Translations under genes and position numbers: made by a program | Notes under the pieces: generated by a model | The model's database searches: none | What the model saw: the letters and a program-made list of their open reading frames with translations, nothing else | Told to the model about the DNA's origin: nothing | DNA from: Lithodes maja | Taxonomy: Eukaryota > Arthropoda > Malacostraca > Decapoda > Lithodidae | Reading direction: 5' to 3' | NCBI GenBank assembly: GCA_037953745.1 | Contig: JBAKBP010007400.1 | Location: 1 to 64,000 of the forward strand | Length of the DNA: 64,000 nt | In this document: piece after piece, positions 20,093-31,440 of the stretch | Numbering within the stretch: the first letter of the stretch is position 1 | Layout of the letters: each line of letters opens with the position of its first letter

Positions 20093-21911
20093 TGTGACGC
20101 ACCCAGTGCGTGGCAACGCAACCTGATTGTACTCCTTGGTACTCCACTGTACCGCCACTGTGCGGTACCTCTGTACCGCTGTACCGTGCTGGCTGCCTAT
20201 ATTGAGTGTGACAACGTATAACTATGTTCTTTGTATCTCTGCAAAGGTCTCGTCATGTGCTAACCAGTGGTGGGTTTTGTTTTAAGCCATGTCGAGACCT
20301 TCCATTTAATATGTAGTATCAATAGAGAAGTTGATAGATAAGACAATGGGAGTTCAGAGAGAGAGAGTGAGTTAGTTTTCAGAGCGAGAGGGTAGCAATG
20401 CGCCACGCTGCCGGGGGGGTGGTTGCCAGACGTATGGACCGGTTGGCAGCCTTGCGCTTATAGCTAGGCGCGACAGGGTTGGTAGTCCATTGCCGCCTGC
20501 CTATGCTGCCTGGGCTGCCCATGTTGTCGTACTGCACATTGCCTGGAGGCTCGCTGTGTGTTCCATGATCAGGTTGCCTAGAACCTTTGAGATTCTAACA
20601 TCCCTTGCCCTCTCTCCCAACTTCTCACGGTTGCACTCTTTCTCTCTGACGACATTACTCTCATTTCATTCTTCTCTCTATTTAAATGCATAACCTTCCC
20701 TTGAGGTCCAAAAGGAGTTTCAGCACTCACCTCTCGTATTACTCTTAGGACAAGCATATATTTACATGTATTAGATTTAAGGGGTTAATGTGAACAGCGA
20801 TCTTCTTGATGAGGATAGTTGGTGAACGTTCTACATGTTCACGAGTTATATGCCCAGCTCATCATCCAATTTGTGACTAGACTAGTGCCATGTGTAAGAG
20901 CCCGACCATGCCCAGGAGTTGTCTGTAGAGGGGCGAGGACTTAGCCTTGATTTGCCTACCGAGCCAGGAGCGAGTGTAGTACCAGAGACTACAGCTCGCT
21001 CGTAGTGCCGGTATAGTAGAGTAACGTAATTTATCTGTCCTTGTGTTCTCTGCAGTCTTTTCCTGGGTTCTCGCTTTCGGTGCTGGGACTCGTTGTTCCT
21101 GTGACTTGGCCTGCTAGCTAGAACACATGGGGATGATGAGTGGGTTATATCTTTATTTTACTATGCATTGCAGCTCTCTTTAAGTTTATGTATGTAACAC
21201 TTTACAATACACATTACTCACACACAAGACAACACTATTAATACTTTCATGTATCAATTAACTGCACTGTCGTTTTGCTGCTGTGTCCGGAGTTCTGTTG
21301 CGTAGGGCGCATACGGACTCAGAGGGGAGACAGAGTGAGAGAAGCGAAGTAGCCTATGCGGTAGTAGGCTACCGGCGCAGTACTGTTGCCTGCAACCTTT
21401 TAGTTATTCCAAGTATAGATTCATTCTTATAATAAGTGACTACTATTTATGTTCCTTCCATGTGTATTATTAGGTATCTACTGGATCATGAACATCTTGT
21501 ATGCTACATGCTAGTGCATGTTAGTAGGGGACAGTTATTCTAGTGCACGCGCTTTCAAGTAGGCGTGTACATTTGTCATTTAGCATTTCACTGTCATACC
21601 TTTAGCCTGCTTCTATTCTACATTATTAGAGGCTTAATATTAACGTAGTTTCTTGAGTATTGCATTTCTTTAGTAATAACGTAACCTATAAATGTCTGAG
21701 GGAGTTTAGCCTCATAGCCTACCCCTGTTGTACACTTTCGCCGAGTTAAGGTACCTCGTTACCATAGACGATAACTCTGTAGGGCGTTGGTGCTTTTGTT
21801 GTCTGGAGCATATAGTATTTGGGACTGGAATCGAGCGTGTCGTTGTCACATAAGCCATTTCTGTCCTACGATCAAGAATCCCGAATATGTATTGCCGATC
21901 CAGCCGTAACA
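20093..21911 (+). repeat. 5' LTR (about 1.82 kb)
   Basis: The LTR starts TGTGACGC and ends CGTAACA, a short imperfect terminal inverted repeat. It aligns without any indel to 25898-27715 at a constant offset of 5805; only three substitutions were noticed by eye (near 20211, 21783 and 21847). It contains the elements' regulatory region, but no TATA box was assigned with confidence. The short open frame at 20490-20693 is duplicated in the 3' LTR and is not a gene. Confidence 0.92.
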
Positions 21912-21913
21912 AA

Positions 21914-21930
21914 ATGGCGACCTTGCCAGG
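21914..21930 (+). other. Primer binding site
   Basis: TGGCGACCTTGCCAGG begins two bases after the LTR end, in the position and with the leading TGG expected for a tRNA-primed minus-strand start. The cognate tRNA was not identified. Confidence 0.65.
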
Positions 21931-22180
21931 ATTCAGTAGTATCCTATCACATGTTTTTTGGAGAACTATTCTATGCTACCTAGTAGAGCTGGCTAGAATT
22001 TTCTTGCATATTGGAGGAATTTTTATTGTGTCATTATTGTATTGGTGGACTTGCAGATTGTTTCGTTAGGGGTGTCTAGAGTAGAGTCATTCAAGCATCT
22101 TTAACATTTTGTGAGTCGAGACTGCAATTAGTAATAAGCACTTTTTTTTTTTTATGAACAGCAATTGTATAACCAGCACT

Positions 22181-23050
22181 ATGTCTAATGACTCATCATT
22201 TACGGGGGAGGATAACACGGTACAGCCTAGTGACCAGCAAGTACAGCAGATATTTAGGGAGGGGAGTGTTATAAGTGGAGAGAGGGATGCCCGGGCATTT
22301 TTGCAGACACCTTTGACCGAACAGCGCCTGCAGGCTATTGATTGTTACGGTCTTCGCTGTTTAGCCACGGTTTTGGGGCGGGACTGTCCTGACAGTTGGC
22401 CCAAGAAGAATTTGGTGGCATGTTTGTTGGGTGATGGCGATGGGGCGGTGGGTGGAGTGGGGTCTTGGGGGGTTCCCTCCAAGCCTCCATTCCACTCTAC
22501 CCCTGAGCTGGGCCCTCAGCCAGCGAGTCTTAGCACGATGCAGCAGGAGGGTTCTCAATGGCAAGCTGGCTTACCCGTACACACGTCTCGGTGTGGATCC
22601 CCCATTTTGTGCTCTCCCCCCCCAGGCCTGTCTCCTGAGATGTTATTTCAGCTAGAACTAGCTAAGCTTAAGTTGCAAGAGAGTCAACAGGCTAGTATAG
22701 AACGGATTAAGCTGCAGGAGACTCAGATACAACAGGCTAGTATAGAACGCATAGAGGTTGCTAGAATCCAAGCCAATCAGGATCCAACCAGGTACCAGGC
22801 TGAAATGGATGTCGAGAAGTCTAGAGTAGAGACCACGGGGCGTCATCTCGGTGGTGGGCACTGGGTTACAGACTCACTTTCGCATTTAATTAAGTTAGTA
22901 CCCGCATTTGATGAGACAGCAGTGACTGAGTTTTTTGCTCGTTTCGAAAAGAAGTGTCGTGAGTATGACTGGCCGGAGGTTAAATGGGCAGCATTAGTTT
23001 CATCACGTCTAGTGGGTAAGGGGTTGAAAGCCTACGATGCACTGTCATAG
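22181..23050 (+). pseudogene. Gag N-terminal part of the left LTR element, truncated
   Basis: The frame is open from 22154, but the start at ATG 22181 (MSNDSSFTGED) aligns with the start of the right-hand element (MSNTSEHSDG). It shows an N-terminal domain with ARAFLQTPLTEQRLQAIDCY, a glutamine/glutamate-rich coiled-coil with repeated QASIERIKLQE units, and the beginning of a SCAN-like capsid (LVPAFDETAVTEFF, KWAALVSSRLVGKGLKAYDA). The protein is cut there: the next bases already encode the integrase side. The SCAN-like second half, the CCHC knuckle and the protease, all present in the right-hand copy, are missing. By comparison about 1.5 kb was lost. Confidence 0.85.
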
Positions 23051-25685
23051 AGTTGGAGGAAGATGGGGATGCGAAGCCGGGAGATTTCTTTAGGCTCAAC
23101 AGGATATTGTACCGCAGATTTCTAGACCCCAAATCGAAGTGGGAGGGCGGTGCGAGGGTAGTAGACCAGGTGGTTGTTCCAAATAAGTATAGAGAGTCCT
23201 TATTGTGTCTGGCGCATGATGTGCCGGTGGCGGGTCATTTGGGGGTAACAAAAAACATTGGCGGCATTGGGCAGGTTTTTCTGGTGGCCTGGGGTCAAGG
23301 CTGATGTCTGTGCATGGGTGGCTGGGTGTGCGACCTGCCAGACAACGGGGAAGCCTAACCAGACAATCCCGAAGGCACCTTTGTTTCCCATACCTGTCAC
23401 CGGGCCTCCGTTCAGCAAAGTTGTAGTAGATTTGGTTGGCCCTTTCCCGCCTACTAGTAGTGGCAATAAATTCCTGTTGACAATCATGGATGTGGCTACG
23501 AGATACCCGGACGCATACCCCATGAGAAACGGCTCGGCAAAGGCAGTTGTTAAAAACTTATTATTGTTCTGTTCCCGTTATGGATTTCCACGTGAGGTGC
23601 AGTCAGACCAGGGGAGCAATTTTACATCCAAATTGTTCAAGCAAACCCTTCAGTTGCACGGTATATGTTCTGTAGTGTCGTCAGCCTACCATCCCGAGAG
23701 TCAGGGAGTCTTGGAGCGGTGGCACTCGACCCTGAAGAGTATGCTACGCTGTTACTGTGCAGAACATGACACTGATTGGGATTTGGGTCTGCCGTATGTT
23801 CTGTTCGCTGCACGTGAAGTCCCAGGAGAGAGCCTGGGGTTCAGTCCAAATCAACTAGTCTTTGGCCATAATGTGAGAGGACCTTTAAGTATGGTGAAAG
23901 AGATCTGGGAGGGCGAAGAGAAGCCGGGGTCTGTACTTAAATATATCCTTGAGAGCCGGGAGAGACTTATAGGTTGCATGGCAGCGGCAGGTAATAACTT
24001 GGTTAATGCACAGGCGGTCATGAAGCACCAGTATGACGCCAAGGTGAAGCTTCGGGAGTTTTCGGTGGGTCAGGAGGTAATGTTGCTTTTACCTTTGCCT
24101 GGACACCCCCTTTCTGCCAAGTTCATTGGGCCGTATGTGGTGGCTAAGAAACTGTCCGACCTTGATTATCTCGTTGCAACACCTGACCGTAGAAAAAAAC
24201 ATCAGTTATGTCATGTTAACCTCATGAAAGAGTATGTGAGACGCCCCTCAGAGCCTCTCACTGTCCCTGTGCTGGCCTGCAGCGGCCAGGGTGGAGACGG
24301 AGGTGGGGACAGTCATGCTGCTGAGGAGGATGGCTGGGACTGTGTCATTTCCGCGGAACAGTGGGCGGGGAATACTGAACAAGAGGCTAGGCAAGCTGTA
24401 AGTCACCTGCCTGAGCACCAGGGTGCTGCTGTCCTAGGCCTGTTCAGGTCATACCCCTCTGTTTTCGCCGAACACCCAGGTCTCACTACTCAGGTAACGC
24501 ACGACGTGGACGTCGGTGATAATGTGCCCTTCAAGTCAGTGCCCTACCGTGTGCCCCCGGTAAAGTTGCCAGCTTTACGGGAGGAGTTAAAATACATGGT
24601 TGAGAGAGGGATGATCACTGAAGGTTATGTGAAGTGGACATCACCCGTCACGTTGCAGCCAAAACCTGACGGCAAGGTGCGGTTCTGCATAGATTTTCGT
24701 AGGCTAAATGGCTTGACCACTACCAACCCTTACCCTTTGCCTCGAGTTGACGACAGCGTGGACAAGATAGGGAATGCAAAGTACCTTACTAAAATTGATC
24801 TTGTAAAAGGCTACTGGCAAGTACCCCTGTCGGACCGAGCTAAGCAAGTTTGTGGTTTTGTGGTGGATGGCAAGACCTACCAATGTAACGTAATGCCTTA
24901 TGGGCTTACGAACGCACCTGCCACGTTTCAGAACCTGATGAACGATATTTGTGACGAAATCCCTAACTGCACGGTCTACCTTGATGACGTGATAGTGTAT
25001 GATGACAATTTTGAAAATCACCTAAGGCACTTAGAGACCCTGTTTGGGAAGTTGCACGATGCTGGGCTGGTGGTGAACCTGAGGAAGTGCGAGTTTGTAA
25101 AGGCTACTGTGCAGTATCTTGGCTTCGTGGTCGGGTTAGGCCGGGTGTGCCCCCCCCCTGAGCAAGATACAGGCTATCAATATGTTTCCCAGGCCCACCA
25201 CTAAGCGCCAGGTCATGCGGTTCCTAGGTATGATAGGCTATTATAGGCGCTTCATCCGGGGATACTCTACTGTCTTAGCACCGTTAACTGATCTACTGTC
25301 GAAGTCAGTGAAGTTCTGTTGGGCTGCGGAGTGTCAGAGGGCTTTCGACCTAGTCAAGCACCTGCTGTGTACACATCCGATTTTGAGAGCCCCAGACTTT
25401 TCCAGGAGTTTTCAGCTGGCGACTGATGCCAGCGGTGTGGGTGCCGGGGCAGTGTTACTGCAGACTGATTCCGAGGGCTTGGAACACCCAGTGAGCTTCT
25501 TTTCTCGCAAGTTTAATTTGGCACAAAGGAATTACTCGACTATAGAGAAGGAGCTTCTTGCTATCGTTTTGTCGCTCAAACATTTCGAAGTTTATGTTCC
25601 AGCCTACGGCCCGGTAGTGACGATTTATACGGACCATCATCCCTTGAAATTCCTAAATCAGTTTCACCGTCCAAAAAGATTATAA
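23043..25685 (+). pseudogene. Pol of the left LTR element: integrase, then RT and RNase H
   Basis: The integrase comes first: an H2C2 zinc finger (HDVPVAGHLG ... CATCQTTGK, with a frameshift near 23265) and a DDE core with D at 23429-23431, D at 23606-23608 and E at 23696-23698. A chromo-like tail (FIGPYVVAKKLSDLDYLVAT) follows. Then comes a Ty3-type reverse transcriptase (FCIDFRRLNGLT, PYGLTNAPATFQ, YLDD at 24977-24988) and RNase H (ATDASG, STIEKELLAIV, YTDHHPLKFLN). A frameshift at a C run near 25150 separates RT from the RNase H frame (25182-25685). RNase H stops before its last catalytic aspartate. INT before RT is the reverse of ordinary Ty3 elements and matches Gmr1-like ones. Confidence 0.9.
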
Positions 25686-25897
25686 AACAATAAAATAAAC
25701 AAGAATTTTTTTTTTTAGTTTTGTAAGTCTTTATTGTTGTAGCATGATGCATGCGATATTGTGTTTTATGTATAATTCACACTTCAGTTGTTGTGCACCT
25801 TTTGCAATTAGTGGCAGCTAAGGGTAGCAGGTCGGTTGGTTGCCTGTCAGATTTTGATAATGCTTCTAAGGTCGATTATCTAAAATCTTGGGGGGGC
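25686..25897 (+). other. 3' untranslated stretch with polypurine tract
   Basis: This is AT-rich and non-coding. It ends with a G-rich run (CTTGGGGGGGC, 25887-25897) abutting the LTR, in the position of the polypurine tract that primes plus-strand DNA. Confidence 0.7.
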
Positions 25898-27725
25898 TGT
25901 GACGCACCCAGTGCGTGGCAACGCAACCTGATTGTACTCCTTGGTACTCCACTGTACCGCCACTGTGCGGTACCTCTGTACCGCTGTACCGTGCTGGCTG
26001 CCTATATTGAGTGTGGCAACGTATAACTATGTTCTTTGTATCTCTGCAAAGGTCTCGTCATGTGCTAACCAGTGGTGGGTTTTGTTTTAAGCCATGTCGA
26101 GACCTTCCATTTAATATGTAGTATCAATAGAGAAGTTGATAGATAAGACAATGGGAGTTCAGAGAGAGAGAGTGAGTTAGTTTTCAGAGCGAGAGGGTAG
26201 CAATGCGCCACGCTGCCGGGGGGGTGGTTGCCAGACGTATGGACCGGTTGGCAGCCTTGCGCTTATAGCTAGGCGCGACAGGGTTGGTAGTCCATTGCCG
26301 CCTGCCTATGCTGCCTGGGCTGCCCATGTTGTCGTACTGCACATTGCCTGGAGGCTCGCTGTGTGTTCCATGATCAGGTTGCCTAGAACCTTTGAGATTC
26401 TAACATCCCTTGCCCTCTCTCCCAACTTCTCACGGTTGCACTCTTTCTCTCTGACGACATTACTCTCATTTCATTCTTCTCTCTATTTAAATGCATAACC
26501 TTCCCTTGAGGTCCAAAAGGAGTTTCAGCACTCACCTCTCGTATTACTCTTAGGACAAGCATATATTTACATGTATTAGATTTAAGGGGTTAATGTGAAC
26601 AGCGATCTTCTTGATGAGGATAGTTGGTGAACGTTCTACATGTTCACGAGTTATATGCCCAGCTCATCATCCAATTTGTGACTAGACTAGTGCCATGTGT
26701 AAGAGCCCGACCATGCCCAGGAGTTGTCTGTAGAGGGGCGAGGACTTAGCCTTGATTTGCCTACCGAGCCAGGAGCGAGTGTAGTACCAGAGACTACAGC
26801 TCGCTCGTAGTGCCGGTATAGTAGAGTAACGTAATTTATCTGTCCTTGTGTTCTCTGCAGTCTTTTCCTGGGTTCTCGCTTTCGGTGCTGGGACTCGTTG
26901 TTCCTGTGACTTGGCCTGCTAGCTAGAACACATGGGGATGATGAGTGGGTTATATCTTTATTTTACTATGCATTGCAGCTCTCTTTAAGTTTATGTATGT
27001 AACACTTTACAATACACATTACTCACACACAAGACAACACTATTAATACTTTCATGTATCAATTAACTGCACTGTCGTTTTGCTGCTGTGTCCGGAGTTC
27101 TGTTGCGTAGGGCGCATACGGACTCAGAGGGGAGACAGAGTGAGAGAAGCGAAGTAGCCTATGCGGTAGTAGGCTACCGGCGCAGTACTGTTGCCTGCAA
27201 CCTTTTAGTTATTCCAAGTATAGATTCATTCTTATAATAAGTGACTACTATTTATGTTCCTTCCATGTGTATTATTAGGTATCTACTGGATCATGAACAT
27301 CTTGTATGCTACATGCTAGTGCATGTTAGTAGGGGACAGTTATTCTAGTGCACGCGCTTTCAAGTAGGCGTGTACATTTGTCATTTAGCATTTCACTGTC
27401 ATACCTTTAGCCTGCTTCTATTCTACATTATTAGAGGCTTAATATTAACGTAGTTTCTTGAGTATTGCATTTCTTTAGTAATAACGTAACCTATAAATGT
27501 CTGAGGGAGTTTAGCCTCATAGCCTACCCCTGTTGTACACTTTCGCCGAGTTAAGGTACCTCGTTACCATAGACGATAACTCTGTAGGACGTTGGTGCTT
27601 TTGTTGTCTGGAGCATATAGTATTTGGGACTGGAATCGAGCGTGTCGTTGTCATATAAGCCATTTCTGTCCTACGATCAAGAATCCCGAATATGTATTGC
27701 CGATCCAGCCGTAACCGGCCGTAAC
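25898..27725 (+). repeat. 3' LTR with an aberrant terminus
   Basis: Identical in length to the 5' LTR to base 27715 (GTAAC). It is followed by an extra CGGCCGTAAC (27716-27725) instead of a terminal A, so the last bases are rearranged. Host sequence resumes at 27726. Confidence 0.9.
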
Positions 27726-27867
27726 TGTTTGTGAGTTTTATTGATTTCAGTGCTACTGTAGTGGTATTTGGTGTAATTTTACATATTTTAGATAAATCTG
27801 AAGGGGACATGCAATATATTTGGGCATTTTCAGTCAGTATTGATGGGGAAACGGTTAGCATACTGTA

Positions 27868-29140
27868 GTCATCTTAGGAAGGGAAGAGGATGTGTAGCTC
27901 AGATTTTTGCCCGGAAATGTGTTTGGAGAAATATCTGGAGAAGCGACAAAAGTTGTATGCTGCATTTTTGGAGTTGGAGAAGGCCTATGACAGAATTGAT
28001 AGAGAAGGTATGTGGAAAGTACCGGTACCGGTACTGAGAATATACGGAGTAGATGGCAAGTTGCTGAAAGCAATGAAGAGCATGTATGAGGGTGCAAAGG
28101 TGTCAGTATGTGTGGATAATTAACAGAGCGAGTTCTTTAATCTGAATGTTGGGTTAAAGCAAGGGTGTATGTGATGTCCCGATGGTTGTTCAATATATAC
28201 CAGGTGTAGTTGTGCGTCATGACAATGACCCTTTTCGTCTTGATGAACCAAGGGCTTTCCAGCAGTCTTCTTTCTTTGAGAGGTCATTCTCCTACATGGC
28301 TCCGAGGTTGTATAACAGGTTGCCGCTGTCCATGAGACAACTGAGTTCTGTTGAATGCTTCAAGAGACAACTTAAGACTTTTCTCTTTGAGAGAAGCTAT
28401 GATCTTGAGAGAGGTGTCATGACAGATGCGGCTATAGAGTTTAGGCTATTTTGCCACTGCTAGTTGTTAAATGTGTGTTGTATATAAGCCTTATTTTGAT
28501 GCATTGATTTTGTTCTTTTTTCTTTCTCTTTCCGAGCGCTAGTAAATTCTTCGGAAAAATTGGCGCTTATGAGAAATAAGTAACATGCTTATTATTATTA
28601 TTATTATTAGTACAGTAAATGGATGGAGTCATGAAAGAAATACAAGGAAGAGCAGCGGATGTTGGTGTACCGCTGATAAGGGAAGGAAACGAGTGGAAGT
28701 TGCCTCAACAGTACAGTACCGGTACTACTGTTGCTGACAACACAGTTCTGATGAGCGATAGTGAATGGGAGTTGCAGGGTCAGGTAAATATGTTTGGAAC
28801 AGTGTGTAAAAAACGGAATCTGGTGGTAAATGCTAGGAAGAGCAATATTATGGTCATTGAAAGGGGTGCAACCATAGAGTGTGAAGTGAGGTTGAACGGC
28901 TATGAAGAATGTCAGCTCATTTAAGTATTTGGGCAGTGTGTTGAGTAAAGATGTGAGTAGGCCTATGGATGAAGAAGTGTGGGAGAAAGTGTAACCGGGG
29001 AAGAGCATTGTAGGAACTCTGAAAGCAGTAAGAAGAAATAGGGTGATCAGCATGGAAGTAAAGAAGTCCTTGCATGACAGTGTGGTAATCCCGACATTGA
29101 CTTATGGGAGGGAAGCATGGACGTTTCTGACTGGGATTGA
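27868..29140 (+). pseudogene. Decayed RTE copy, second block of the left arm
   Basis: RTE motifs continue in order: FRKGRGCV-like region (27875), LEKAYDRIDREG, LRIYGVDGKLLKAMKSMYEGAK, FFNLNVG, QGC, then after a nested insertion MDGVMKEIQGRAADVGV, VNARKSN and FKYLGSVLSKD. Stops, frameshifts and two TACCGGTA-type insertions (28020-28033, 28717-28724) inactivate it. TAGGCCTA at 28958-28965 interrupts what reads GGGAGTATGGATG in related copies. The right-arm partner is 55216-55930. Confidence 0.85.
28201..28610 (+). pseudogene. 3' fragment of a CR1/L2-like LINE nested in the RTE remnant
   Basis: The insert encodes DEPRAFQQSSFFERSFSYMA and then PRLYNRLPLSMRQ and FKRQLKTFLFERS up to a stop at 28461-28463, the conserved C-terminus of CR1, L2 and Rex-type polymerases. 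A short 3' UTR ends in an ATT trinucleotide tail (28589-28609). The right arm is uninterrupted at the matching place (about 55541-55556). The RT catalytic region is absent through 5' truncation. The codons before 28201 in this open frame belong to the host RTE. Confidence 0.75.
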
Positions 29141-29395
29141 TCATTGATAATCATCGATTATGCTAGTTAGAAAATTAGTTGGGTAGAATGTAGAGTTCGG
29201 GTGTACCGCCAGCCTTGTTTACACTACGCGGAGCGGCGGCGGACGCTGGCCATCATGTTCCCATCTATTTGACTGCTTTTGGATACAATAATAGGTTGAG
29301 GGGGGTCACCCCCCCCATGACATATTATCATCATCATATATATTGCCAGCAGGAGGCAAATAACGGAAAAAAACGCCTTCAAAATAGACGCGAAC

Positions 29396-30423
29396 TAAAG
29401 GCTGGTTCACACATAGCCGAATCGGTGCGCGAGTCCAACACGAGTGATGAAATTTTGCTATTCAGCAATGACTCGTTGATACTCCTCAACACTCGTATAG
29501 ACTCGTGCTACGCTCGTGTATACTCGACACACTCGTGGGTACTGGCCACGGGGTCCAAAAATTTCATGCATGCATGAAATTTTTGGGTCCCGTGGCGAGT
29601 ACCCATGACTGTGGCCTAAATACGTGTAGACTCGTGTACATACGTGTTAACTCATGTTTGACTCTGAATAACTTCGTTATTCGTGTTAACTCGTGTAAAC
29701 CCGTGTAACACTCTTTGGTGATTCGTCGCTTTTCGTCATCATTTCGACGTTGACAAAGCAACACGTGTCTACACGCAACAACACGTATGTAACACACATG
29801 CAACACGTATCAACAAGAGTAGAAAGCACGAATGTGAGTGCCAAAATTTGGTGCCCCCATGATGCCAGAGTTTACACGATTCAAACACAAGTGAAAACAC
29901 GAGTAAACAAGAGTAAACACGATCCACTGAGAAAAAAACACGAGTGTAACACGTAAAAGCAAGTGTCATTTGAAATACCGTTATTTCAAAAATGTAGGAA
30001 GAATCAACGAGAGTTTACACGGATGTAACACGAGTCAACACGTGTGCAACAGAGATCCAACGAGAGTCAACGCGTTGTCTTTCGTGTTGATCCGTATAAA
30101 AATCGTGTTGATCCGTATAACAATCGCGTTGACTCGTCCATACTCTTTGTTTACGTGCCCTTGAATGTGGCCATTATTTTTCAAATTTTTGACACTCGTG
30201 TTGGGTTCGTGTTACACTCGTTTTGACTCTCAGTTACTCGTACAAACTCTTGCATGAACACGTGTTGACTCGTATTGAATCGAGTTAACTCGTGTTACAT
30301 TCTCCTTGACTCGGGAACAATTGCTACTCGCGGCCGACTCAGCCTCCAGCGACGGCGATAATCGACGAGTGTGACTCGTGTTGGACTCGCGCACCGACTC
30401 GGCTATGTGTGAACCAGCCTTTA
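29396..30423. mobile_element. Nested TIR element filled with ACTCGTGT/ACACGAGT motifs
   Basis: The terminal inverted repeat is about 50 bp with one mismatch or so: TAAAGGCTGGTTCACACATA at 29396 and its complement ending at 30423. The host family elsewhere (2041-2075) reads GCGAACTTAACCACGG in complement, so the insertion went into TTAA or TAA. The superfamily is not certain; a TAA/TTA target and a GGCTGGTTCACAC terminus resemble Harbinger/ISL2EU-type MITEs. The whole interior is packed with variants of ACTCGTGT and its complement. A palindrome lies at 29537-29604. Open frames inside are shadows. Confidence 0.75.
29537..29604. repeat. 68-bp near-perfect palindrome without spacer
   Basis: Two 34-base arms meet at 29570/29571 (centre CATGCATG) and pair with three mismatches. 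The arms run GGGTACT...CCAAAAATTTCATGCA outward to inward. Confidence 0.85.
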
Positions 30424-30743
30424 ACCACGGTGATCGACATATGTAAACATGACGGCGGCGGTGTCGGCGTCGGACACTTGCGATAATGTTCCCGTCTATT
30501 TTGAATGCCATTGGATACAATAATATGTTGAGGGGGGGCTTTGCCCCCATGACGTGTTGTCATCATCATATATATTGCCAGTAGGGGGCAAACAACCAAA
30601 ATAATTGCCGCAAAGCCCTCCCCTCAACATATTATTGTATCCAATGGCAGTCAAAATAGACGGGAACATGATGGCAAGCTTCCGTCGCCGCTCTGTGCAG
30701 TGTAAACAATGGTGGCGGTACGCCCAAACTCTACATTCTACCC

Positions 30744-31440
30744 GGCTAGGCCTATATTATAGGCTACAATAAATAAGTAGGCTAGGCTATTTTTTCTATA
30801 GGCTATGCCTAGTCTAATATTACAATTTAAGGTAGCATTCAAGTTGACTACAGCAGGACTTACCCTTGACCAGGTATAGGCTATCCTAGTGTTTAATAGG
30901 CCTATACCCCTTTGAACGAACATTAGCCTAGCCTAACCTAACAACCTTACCTAACCTATTATAGTAGGCTATTATGGGTGGGGGCTGCTGCACCCACACC
31001 CCGATTTTTGGTGTATTTGTCTATTTTGTCTGTGAAGTGGGAATTTTTTCAATTTGTCGATAACGAAAATCCTCCATGCGGACTATAGCTTATGGAGAAA
31101 AATATGGCGAATCTATTGTTGCCTATTATCTCTAATAAATTGTTTCTCATAATGCTGCAGTAGTGTCGTTTAAAATACCAACCATTTAATTGTGTGCCTT
31201 TAAAAATGACCTAAATTAGGCTATAGGCTACTGGAAGATTAGAAGAATCTTTAAGAAAAACTAGGTTAGGGTTATTGTAGTGCCAAAGCTAGATTACAGC
31301 CTAAATATAAAAGGAAGTGAATAAAATGAAATATGCCGAAAAAAATCGCCGTCAAAATAGACGCGAAGTTAACCGCAACGATCGCCCTATGTAAACATGA
31401 CTGCCGTACACCCGGTAACTACATCCTTACAGTTTCTTAC
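30744..31440. other. No gene recognised
   Basis: This is AT-rich old DNA with many TAGGCCTA and TAGGCTA motifs, one unit of the CCTAA/GC-hairpin repeat at 30930-31000 carrying a GGCTA insertion at TA (30965-30971), and a foldback-family scrap at 31340-31400. No coding frame is supported. Confidence 0.6.

Larger units (their letters stand above)
20093..27725 (+). mobile_element. Gmr1-like Ty3-type LTR retrotransposon with deleted body
   Basis: Two 1.8-kb LTRs enclose a 4-kb body with the order gag, integrase, reverse transcriptase, RNase H. The 5' flank ends TTTATTTATCCTG and the 3' flank resumes TGTTTGTGAGTTTTATTG. The right arm has the joined site TTATCCTGTTAGTGAG at about 55072-55088, giving an empty site. 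The target duplication is not clean because the 3' end carries an extra CGGCCGTAAC. Protease and the gag zinc knuckle are absent through a deletion, RNase H is truncated, and two frameshifts are present, so the copy could not transpose by itself. The LTRs are nearly identical. Confidence 0.92.
4391..29020. repeat. Left arm of a large direct segmental duplication
   Basis: From about 4391 the sequence matches 45111 onward in the same orientation. The match runs through the old LINE, the RTE remnants and a region ending near 29005, whose partner is cut at 55930 by an LTR element. Arm-specific insertions explain most of the length difference: SINE, two RTEs with a MITE, LTR element and LINE fragment on the left; one MITE on the right. 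Similarity is high but with frequent single-base differences and small indels, so the duplication is older than those insertions. Confidence 0.85.
29181..30743. mobile_element. Foldback/TIR element of the CAACATATTATTG family with a nested insert
   Basis: The left end (GGGTAGAATGTAGAGTTCGG, 29181) is the inverted counterpart of the right end, which finishes CTACATTCTACCC at 30743. Inverted similarity continues inward for about 120 bp through GTTTACAC, ATCATGTTCCC and ATACAATAATA modules. A further inverted pair lies at about 30440-30535 and 30620-30705. A different TIR element is nested at 29396-30423. Without it the unit is about 535 bp. No protein is encoded; no clear target duplication was resolved. 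Confidence 0.75.

Noticed and set aside
20490..20693. Small protein gene duplicated at 26295-26498
   Set aside because: Both lie at the same place in the two LTRs; duplication reflects the LTR pair, and no domain is visible.
22181..25685. Ty1/copia element, suggested by INT before RT
   Set aside because: RT, RNase H and integrase motifs are of Ty3 type and the capsid is SCAN-like; the order alone is copia-like.
29215..30226. Several short frames in the ACTCGTG-rich region
   Set aside because: They arise from the repetitive motif array of a non-coding TIR element.
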